Of a DNA stretch of 20,790 nt, positions 15,039 through 20,790 are shown in pieces; position 1 is the first letter of the stretch, and every line of letters starts with the position of its first letter. A program made the position numbers and the translations under genes. Location of the stretch: contig CALDPJ010000378.1 in NCBI GenBank assembly GCA_937911795.1, forward strand, positions 1 to 20,790. Reading direction: 5' to 3'. The stretch comes from an uncultured Flavobacteriales bacterium (lineage in GTDB: Bacteria; Bacteroidota; Bacteroidia; Flavobacteriales_D; SKUL01). The notes under the pieces were generated by a model that did not search any database, had not been told where the DNA came from, and worked only from the letters and a program-made list of their open reading frames with translations.

Positions 15039-16657
15039 AGTTCCTGAACCAAATTGTGTTGATCGTATTTGCCATTACTGCTACTTTACCAGTTTCGTCA
15101 CAGGTGGTGGTAGATGAACCGGAAGAAGAACAATCAGTTGGTGTTTTGCCAATCCGACTGGCCAATGCACGAAAAATGTTTCTGGATATGAATGTACGCG
15201 GTGCGCTGAATGAATATCGCGTGGTGCTCGAAGCCATTCCCGATCATCCGCAGGCTACTTATCGGATTGGGGAGTGTCATTATGCGCTCAGGAATTATGA
15301 ACTGGCCGAAACCTATCTGACCCAGGCATTGGAGCTCAATCCGGACGTAAACAATGAAATTCATTATTGGCTTGGAATGACCAAACACAGGCTTGCGAAA
15401 CTCGACGAAGCGGTCAACCATTTCAAAATCTTCCGGTCAACATCTTCCAGGGCCAACAATCATTTTTTTGAAGTGGATACGTACATCGAGCAGTGTCAGT
15501 TTGCAAAAATGATGATGCAGGAACCGCACGATATTCAGCCAGAAAACCTTGGATTGCAAATCAATTCACGGTTTGACGATTACGCGCCGTCGGTAACTGC
15601 CGATGGAAAGTTGCTGGTTTTCACCTCCAGACGACCTGATATTAAAGGGGGTGGGATTGACGTTGAAGGTGACCATAAGTATTTTGAAAATATATTTTAT
15701 TCGGAGTGGGATGAAATTGCGGGCGACTGGACGGCTGCCGAACAGGCAAAAGGAAAAGTCAATACCACAGCTTATGACGCTGTATTGTCGATTGCGCCCG
15801 ATGGCAAGAGCATGTACGTGTACAAAAACAATGATAACAGCGCGGGCGATATCCATTTCTCAACTTTTATTGATTCAACTCAACGTTGGTCGGCAACCCG
15901 AAAACTCGATCGACCGATAAATACTTCGTGGTTCGAGAGCTCGGTGAGTATCACTTCCGATGGCAAATTCCTGTATTTTATCAGCGAGCGGCCCGGTGGA
16001 GAAGGTCAGGGCGATATTTATGTTTCCGAAAGCAGGGGTGAAAACAAATGGGGAAAGCCGAAGAATCTTGGACCGTTGGTGAATACCGAAGGCGATGAGA
16101 AATTTGTTTTTATCCATCCCAGCGGTAAATATTTATTCTTTGCTTCAAACGGACATCAAACCATGGGTAGTTATGACATTTTTCGCGCCGACATCATCGA
16201 AGGAGAACCTACCCGCCCCGTGAATCTGGGTTACCCGATTAATACGGTAAACGAAGAATCTACTTTTTCGCTGACAGAAGACAATCAGACCATGTTCATT
16301 GCAGCTGAGTACGAAGGTTCGCTGGGCGAAAGAGATATTTTTCAGATCGATCTGAAAAACTACAATCTGCTCGAAAACGAAGTGGTGACGCAGGTATTTC
16401 TGCAGGGATCAGTCATTAATGGTGCCAACGACCGCAGCCTGCGCGATGCAAAAGTTGGAGTGTATGACAAAGATGGGAATATGGTTTACGATGCCTTCAC
16501 CGATCGAAACGGAGAATTTGAGTTTAAGGTGGTGCGCGATCAGGTGTATGAAATCCGGGTTTTGGTAGATGGTTATAAAGAGCATCGCGAAATGGTGGAT
16601 CTCGTAGATATCGACAAAACTCGGTTGGTGGTACGGAAAACGATTGCGCTCAATTAA
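15035..16657 (+). CDS. Periplasmic TPR / PD40 propeller / carboxypeptidase-regulatory-like protein
   Basis: A 540-residue exported protein with a signal peptide (about 1-22: MKFLNQIVLIVFAITATLP, cleavage near SSQ). TPR-like repeats lie at about 40-135 (ARKMFLDMNVRGALNEYRVV, YRIGECHYALRNYELAETYL). Five WD40-like PD40 strands follow at about 181-196, 247-262, 302-317, 355-370 and 406-422 (SVTADGKLLVFTSRRP, SITSDGKFLYFISERP). A C-terminal carboxypeptidase-regulatory-like beta domain spans about 454-538. This is the layout of PorE-like T9SS envelope proteins and their paralogues, but the C-terminal OmpA peptidoglycan-binding domain is absent. It starts with TTG, overlapping the previous stop (TTGA); the nearest downstream ATG would delete the signal peptide. 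Likely an envelope scaffold; exact role inferred only from architecture. Confidence 0.87.
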   Translation: MKFLNQIVLIVFAITATLPVSSQVVVDEPEEEQSVGVLPIRLANARKMFLDMNVRGALNEYRVVLEAIPDHPQATYRIGECHYALRNYELAETYLTQALELNPDVNNEIHYWLGMTKHRLAKLDEAVNHFKIFRSTSSRANNHFFEVDTYIEQCQFAKMMMQEPHDIQPENLGLQINSRFDDYAPSVTADGKLLVFTSRRPDIKGGGIDVEGDHKYFENIFYSEWDEIAGDWTAAEQAKGKVNTTAYDAVLSIAPDGKSMYVYKNNDNSAGDIHFSTFIDSTQRWSATRKLDRPINTSWFESSVSITSDGKFLYFISERPGGEGQGDIYVSESRGENKWGKPKNLGPLVNTEGDEKFVFIHPSGKYLFFASNGHQTMGSYDIFRADIIEGEPTRPVNLGYPINTVNEESTFSLTEDNQTMFIAAEYEGSLGERDIFQIDLKNYNLLENEVVTQVFLQGSVINGANDRSLRDAKVGVYDKDGNMVYDAFTDRNGEFEFKVVRDQVYEIRVLVDGYKEHREMVDLVDIDKTRLVVRKTIALN

Positions 16658-17238
16658 TCCTTAACGCGCCTCCAGTCTCCATCATTCAGTAATTCTTCCA
16701 CTTCTCTTCCAAATTCCACAAGTCGTTCCGGACAACCAATCCGGCACTTGATCTCTTTCTTCTGTCCGCCGATATTCAGTTTGAAAAAGGTGGAAGGTAA
16801 ATCCGTCACCAGGCTGTTGTCGTAGCTGTCCATCATCATCATAAATCCGATGCGCTGTGCTTTTTGAAGAATGCTGTCGGCCAAAACCGGATCAATGTCA
16901 GCAGAAAATTCACCGATACGATCTACATTCGACTCTCCGGAATAAGTAGCATATCCGCTTTCGTAGATGTTGAGTTCGTAGGTAGGGCAGCGGCCAAAAC
17001 AGGGGGTGCGCGCCATGGCAAATACGAGCGAATCCGGAAAATGATCTTTCTGAGTAACTTCAGTATTGCCCGGAGTTTCCTCCTTCGCGGCTTCTTCCTG
17101 TTCTGCCTTGCGTTCTGCTTTTTCGGCCTTCAGTTCCTTCCGGGCTTCGCGAAATTCCCGGTGACCCTTGCACGATGTGCCAACGGACAGCAAAAATGCA
17201 GTGAAGAGAATTAAGCCGGAAATTTTGGATGCGATCAT
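16654..17238 (-). CDS. DUF6438-type lipoprotein
   Basis: A 194-residue predicted lipoprotein. The N-terminus is an export signal ending in SVGTSC, with Cys23 as the likely lipidated residue. A charged, Lys/Glu-rich helical linker (about 27-55) follows. The globular part has the DUF6438 block ARTPCFGRCPTYELNIYESG (76-95), with Cys80/Cys84 followed by a beta strand, and a second cysteine pair, Cys165/Cys169. The cysteines may form disulfides or bind a metal; the family has no known function. Its ATG overlaps the yidC stop by one base (TAATG), so it is translated with yidC. Its tail shares TTAA with the convergent TPR/PD40 gene. Whether it acts with YidC is unknown. Confidence 0.82.
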   Translation of the reverse strand: MIASKISGLILFTAFLLSVGTSCKGHREFREARKELKAEKAERKAEQEEAAKEETPGNTEVTQKDHFPDSLVFAMARTPCFGRCPTYELNIYESGYATYSGESNVDRIGEFSADIDPVLADSILQKAQRIGFMMMMDSYDNSLVTDLPSTFFKLNIGGQKKEIKCRIGCPERLVEFGREVEELLNDGDWRRVKD

Positions 17239-19139
17239 TATTTTTTACCCTTTTTAAGTTGCTGCTGTTGTTTGGAGATTTCCTCGAGTTTTTGCTGAAA
17301 ACGCGACTTTTTCGCAGACTTTTTCTTCTCCTTATTCACGTCAATTTTGGCGCGGATTTTCTCTTCATTGATGAAATATTCCTTAATCACCACCATCTGT
17401 CCGATTGAAAGAACGTTGGCGAGCAGGTAATAGTAACTCAGACCAGAAGCAAATGAGTTGAAGAAAAACAACATCATCACCGGAAACATGTACATAATGA
17501 TTTTCATGTTCGGCATTCCCGGCTGCGAAGTAGTGGGCATATTGCTCTGGTTCATCATGGTATAGAAAAAAGTGGATGCGGCCATGAGCAGGGTAAAGAG
17601 GCTGACGTGTGCGCCGTAAAGCGGAATTTCGAACGGAAGGTTCAGAATGGAGTCGTAGGATGACAGGTCGTCCGCCCACAAAAACGATTCATGCCGCAAT
17701 TCAATGGAAGACGGGAAAAACCGGAACATCGCATAGAGAATCGGCATCTGAATGATCATCGGAATACAGCCCGCCATCGGATTCACGCCGGTTTTACGGT
17801 AAAGATCCAGCGTAGCCTGTTGTTTTTTCATCGGGTCGGCGTCCTTTAGCTTTTCGTTCATCGCGTCGATGTCTGGCTTCAGAACACGCATTTTAGCGCT
17901 GCTGAGGTAGTTTTTGTACATCAGCGGAAACAGCACAACTTTGATGATAACAGTCAGCAACAGAATGATAATTCCGTAGCCGAGGTTGAAGCCATCCAGG
18001 AAGTTGAAGATAGGAATGACCGCCCATTTGTTAACCCAGCCAAAAATTCCCCAACCCAGGTTGATGATTTCATCGAGGTCGCGGTCGTATTTTTTTAAAA
18101 TCTGGTATTTGTTTGGCCCGAAGTAAAACTGCATCGGAATGACAGCATTGCCGGCATTCGTTACCGGCAGCTTCAGATGCGCAGAGAAATGATCATTGAA
18201 TTTATCGTTCTCCGGCTCAATAACTTCCAATGCACTGTTTTTCGCGAATGGGATGTCAGAAATAATAATCGAACTGAAAAATTTCTGCTTGAAGGCTACC
18301 CAATCCAGTGTATAATCATCAACAATTACATCGTCATCCGAGGTCTCCGATAAATAGTCGCGTGTCTCACCGGTTTCTTTGTAAAACACCGAGCAGATGT
18401 TGCGCTCGTCTGAGAGCAGTTTTTCGCTGCTCAGGCCGGACATTTGCCAGTGAAGTTCCGGAAGGTCTGCAGTGTTTACCACGTCATCCAGACCGGTCAT
18501 CTGCAACGCAAAACCGATGTCGTATTGATCTCCGGTAAAGGTATAGGTGTATTCGACGTATTTTCCGCCGGCTGTTGTTTCGAGCCGGTAGTTAAGGGTT
18601 TTAGTTTCCGAACCACTCAGGCGGATGTGGCTGTAATCACCGGTGAAGCTCAGGTCGTTGGTGTTGATGGTTCCGACGCCCGGATAATTCATCGCCACTC
18701 CGAAGGTGAGCGATGCTTCGTCAAACAGTACCAGCGGATCACCGGAATAAGTGAGGTAATCTTTCAGCTCGACATAGGATATTTTTCCACCACGCGAATT
18801 GATTTTTACAATGAACTGATCTGTTTCGATCAGGGCAAAATCATCGGTGGGCTGTGCTGCCGGTGCAAAAATCCCAAACTCGGCATGTGCCTGCCGACTG
18901 ATGGCCGCCTGTGCGAGTGAATCTTCGGCAGCGGCTAAGGTGTCAACAGGAGCTGCTTTCGAAATGGCTGCAGCATTGGCTGCTGCTTCCGACTCCTGAA
19001 GTTGTTGTTCAACCCTGGCCAGACTGTCCTGTTGCTGGAGCATAGCAGCTTTCTCTTCGGCCGATGGGCCAAAAAATATACTGTATCCCAGAATTATTGC
19101 GGCAATGATTACCAGTCCGATGACGGAATTTTTATCCAT
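17238..19139 (-). CDS. yidC: Membrane protein insertase YidC
   Basis: A 633-residue inner-membrane insertase that works alone or with SecYEG. The N-terminal helix is at about 5-23, then an Ala/Gln-rich linker (26-90). A periplasmic beta domain (about 100-350) follows. The conserved insertase core begins near 355: GWVNKWAVIPIFNFLDGF, IIKVVLFPLMYKNYLSSAKM, RKTGVNPMAGCIPMIIQMPI (448-467), FFFNSFASGLSYYYLLANVL. The groove Arg366 of E. coli is replaced by Lys400. The C-terminal tail is basic and Gln/Lys-rich. A longer frame to 19271 exists, but the -7 element at 19161-19169 lies inside it and MDKNSVIGLV is the normal family start. It is coupled to the downstream lipoprotein gene. Confidence 0.96.
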   Translation of the reverse strand: MDKNSVIGLVIIAAIILGYSIFFGPSAEEKAAMLQQQDSLARVEQQLQESEAAANAAAISKAAPVDTLAAAEDSLAQAAISRQAHAEFGIFAPAAQPTDDFALIETDQFIVKINSRGGKISYVELKDYLTYSGDPLVLFDEASLTFGVAMNYPGVGTINTNDLSFTGDYSHIRLSGSETKTLNYRLETTAGGKYVEYTYTFTGDQYDIGFALQMTGLDDVVNTADLPELHWQMSGLSSEKLLSDERNICSVFYKETGETRDYLSETSDDDVIVDDYTLDWVAFKQKFFSSIIISDIPFAKNSALEVIEPENDKFNDHFSAHLKLPVTNAGNAVIPMQFYFGPNKYQILKKYDRDLDEIINLGWGIFGWVNKWAVIPIFNFLDGFNLGYGIIILLLTVIIKVVLFPLMYKNYLSSAKMRVLKPDIDAMNEKLKDADPMKKQQATLDLYRKTGVNPMAGCIPMIIQMPILYAMFRFFPSSIELRHESFLWADDLSSYDSILNLPFEIPLYGAHVSLFTLLMAASTFFYTMMNQSNMPTTSQPGMPNMKIIMYMFPVMMLFFFNSFASGLSYYYLLANVLSIGQMVVIKEYFINEEKIRAKIDVNKEKKKSAKKSRFQQKLEEISKQQQQLKKGKK

Positions 19140-19160
19140 TTTATGCTTTTTTACAAGGGG

Positions 19161-19169
19161 GCAAAGGTA
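19161..19169 (-). promoter_or_regulatory. -7 promoter element of yidC
   Basis: TACCTTTGC on the minus strand, 21 nt before the YidC ATG, followed by CCCCTTG. It fixes the yidC start and shows that yidC is transcribed separately from pyrG. At -33 only a TTT-type match at 17-nt spacing is seen. Confidence 0.65.
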
Positions 19170-19343
19170 GTTATTCTGAAGTATTAAAACCGATGCTTTG
19201 ACCGCCGGTTTGCCGGTGGGATTTATGGGATTGAGATGTCTGGTTAAGGAGAAAGAGCTGATAAATCGCAAAGCTATTGCAGAATCTTAGCTTAAACGTG
19301 TTGTGCTATTGAAATTGTTAATTAATAATCAAAAAATAGGACG

Positions 19344-19381
19344 TGCATAGTATTGATTGCTATGCATTTAAGGCGCTTAAA
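19344..19381. repeat. Two adjacent perfect palindromes upstream of the transposase remnant
   Basis: TGCATAG (19344-19350) and CTATGCA (19360-19366) form a 7-bp stem with a 9-nt loop. TTTAAG (19367-19372) and CTTAAA (19376-19381) follow immediately with a 3-nt centre. They lie 19-56 nt upstream of the transposase remnant start and may be part of the insertion element's left end or an operator. The 260-nt stretch from 19140 to 19400 has no gene that I can support. Confidence 0.5.
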
Positions 19382-19399
19382 CTAAAAATAAATAGCACC

Positions 19400-19547
19400 A
19401 TGCACGACCTGAAAGCAATGTCCGAAAAGACCTTTGAAATCGCCAAGGAAATGTTTGATGATCGAGTTGATGAATTTGGAAACTTTAATTTCAAACCACG
19501 TCCGGCAAAAATGAGTGATCTCCAGGTCTCTGCAGCAACCATTTTTT
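19400..19547 (+). pseudogene. Truncated IS982-like transposase N-terminal remnant
   Basis: From the ATG at 19400, about 48 codons read MHDLKAMSEKTFEIAKEMF, then a DDRVDEFGNFNF segment and FKPRPAKMSDLQV. This matches the N-terminus of IS982-family transposases, which have a 'NFxxKPRxPKLSDxE(L/V)' block before the catalytic DDE domain. The usual continuation (an 'SLxxTAEYLxIDSEN'-like stretch) is missing. The reading frame runs without signal into the opposite-strand 3' end of pyrG at about 19545. Only about one sixth of a transposase is left and no catalytic residues remain, so it is inactive. Confidence 0.6.
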
Positions 19548-20790
19548 TTACCGCGCCACCAATTCATTCACTTCAATCGTCGCCTTTACAAACTGAACAA
19601 ACAGCGGGTGCGGCGACGCCACCGTGCTTTTGTATTCGGGGTGAAACTGCACGCCGATGAACCAGGGATGATCTTCAATTTCCACGATTTCCACCAATCC
19701 GCTTTCGGGATTGATACCACTGGCTTTCATTCCGGCAGCTTCGAGTTTTTCGAGGTATTTGTTGTTGAGCTCAAAACGGTGACGGTGGCGTTCAACAATT
19801 TCTTTCCGACCATAGGCTTCAAAAGCTTTAGTGCCTTCCTTAATGCTGCAGTTGAATGCGCCCAGTCGCATGGTTCCTCCTTTGTTCACTACGTGTTTTT
19901 GTTCGTCCATCAGGTCAATCACCGGATGGGCAGTAACCGCAATTTCGGAAGTGTGCGCTTCTTTTAAACCCAGCACATTTCGTGCGTATTCAATAACGGC
20001 GCATTGCATACCAAGGCAAATACCCAAAAACGGAACCTTGTTTTCGCGGGCGTATTTCACGGCTTCAATTTTTCCTTCAATTCCGCGCTCTCCAAAACCG
20101 GGAGCTACCATAATTCCCTTCAAACCGTGCAGTTTCTGAGCGGCATTTTCGGCGGTGATGGATTCGGAGTGAATCCATTTCAACTCTACGCGGCATTCGT
20201 TTTCGGCCCCGGCATGGTTGAAAGATTCTACAATGGATTTGTAGGCATCCTTCAGCTCGATGTACTTCCCGATCAATCCAATTTTAATGTGGCTCTTCGG
20301 ATTTTTGTATTTGCGCAAAAACTGGTTCCAGTGGCTCAGGTCGCGCTCAGAATCAATCGGCAATTTCAGCTTGCTCAACACCACTTCATCCAACCGTTCT
20401 TCGGCCATAAGGATCGGCACATCGTAAATGGTTGCTGCGTCGATTGACTCTATAACTGCATCCGAGGCAACATTACAGAACAAGGCAATTTTTTCTTTCA
20501 GATCGGAACTGATGTGATGTTCTGAGCGGCAAACCAGAATATCCGGCTGAACCCCCAATTCGAGCAGCATTTTAACCGAGTGCTGAGTAGGTTTGGTTTT
20601 CAGTTCGCCGGCAGCAGCAAGATAGGGGAGCAGGGTGAGGTGAATCACCAGACAATTTTTACCGAGTTCCCATTTCAATTGACGCACCGTTTCTACGTAG
20701 GGCAAAGATTCGATATCACCAACGGTACCGCCAATTTCGGTGATGATGAAATCGTAGTCACCGGTTTTACCGAGAATCTGAATACGTTCT
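19548..20790 (-). CDS. pyrG: CTP synthase, C-terminal 413 residues (runs off right edge)
   Basis: Makes CTP from UTP, ATP and glutamine-derived ammonia. The window holds the end of the synthetase domain (GKTGDYDFIITEIGGTVGDI, then ESLPYVETVRQLK) and the whole glutaminase domain. About 120-130 N-terminal residues lie beyond the right edge; the family is about 535-545 residues. The amidotransferase motifs are PGFGERGIEGK (oxyanion region), FLGICLGMQCAV (nucleophile Cys) and GVQFHPEY (catalytic His/Glu). The RHRHRFELNN segment is typical. The frame is open through the window edge, so no start is visible. In many Bacteroidota pyrG precedes yidC, and that order is kept here with the transposase remnant between them. 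Confidence 0.97.
   Translation of the reverse strand, partial: ERIQILGKTGDYDFIITEIGGTVGDIESLPYVETVRQLKWELGKNCLVIHLTLLPYLAAAGELKTKPTQHSVKMLLELGVQPDILVCRSEHHISSDLKEKIALFCNVASDAVIESIDAATIYDVPILMAEERLDEVVLSKLKLPIDSERDLSHWNQFLRKYKNPKSHIKIGLIGKYIELKDAYKSIVESFNHAGAENECRVELKWIHSESITAENAAQKLHGLKGIMVAPGFGERGIEGKIEAVKYARENKVPFLGICLGMQCAVIEYARNVLGLKEAHTSEIAVTAHPVIDLMDEQKHVVNKGGTMRLGAFNCSIKEGTKAFEAYGRKEIVERHRHRFELNNKYLEKLEAAGMKASGINPESGLVEIVEIEDHPWFIGVQFHPEYKSTVASPHPLFVQFVKATIEVNELVAR

Noticed and set aside
18444..18920. A 158-codon plus-strand frame inside yidC
   Set aside because: Antisense shadow of the periplasmic domain of YidC, with no promoter and no family similarity.
19200..19230. CCGCCGG/GCCGGTGG repeat-like stretch upstream of yidC
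   Set aside because: The arms are short and imperfect; there is no consistent structure beyond a CCGG-TTTG-CCGG core.
1..20790. Defence system, CRISPR array, toxin-antitoxin pair or biosynthetic cluster
   Set aside because: All confident genes belong to housekeeping, envelope or small conserved families. No repeat arrays, nucleases, helicases or small paired genes were seen.

Overview
This is a chromosomal segment from a member of the Bacteroidota, most likely order Flavobacteriales. Four things point there. A secreted protein ends in a type IX secretion (Por) sorting domain. Several genes follow the Bacteroidota promoter -7 element TAnnTTTG, usually written TACCTTTGC here, rather than a Shine-Dalgarno site. 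YidC has the long periplasmic domain and an alanine/glutamine-rich linker. Several families (DUF6438 lipoprotein, TPR/PD40 protein, SanA, DUF983) are common in that phylum. The window is gene-dense and mostly housekeeping. I saw no tRNA, rRNA, CRISPR array, phage or complete mobile element.

Left part (1-4500): the N-terminal two thirds of a MATE efflux pump runs off the left edge. It is divergent from a short decayed metallophosphatase fragment. Then come a secreted cupredoxin with a T9SS tail and a three-histidine-box fatty acid desaturase. Proline dehydrogenase is convergent with the desaturase.

Middle (4500-10960): aroB and aroA form an overlapping two-gene shikimate unit. After them lie an orphan GAF/HisKA_2 sensor kinase, a SanA-family membrane protein, an unidentified 180-residue protein, and a small DUF983 zinc-ribbon membrane protein. 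These genes alternate in strand, and several convergent pairs share or abut their stop codons.

Right part (10087-20790): purB, an MsbA-type ABC exporter and a family-2-like glycosyltransferase form a tight minus-strand operon. An EI24 membrane protein and a TPR/PD40 periplasmic protein form a coupled plus-strand pair. yidC and a DUF6438 lipoprotein are coupled on the minus strand. pyrG, cut by the right edge, lies upstream of yidC, and an N-terminal remnant of an IS982-like transposase sits between them.

The -7 promoter elements help choose starts. YidC begins at 19139, PurB at 14133 and AroB probably at a GTG at 4584, because longer in-frame readings would begin at or upstream of the promoter. 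No strong candidate for a new multi-gene system was found. The most unusual items are the two gene remnants, the reciprocal TTAA stops of convergent genes, and a few uncharacterised proteins.
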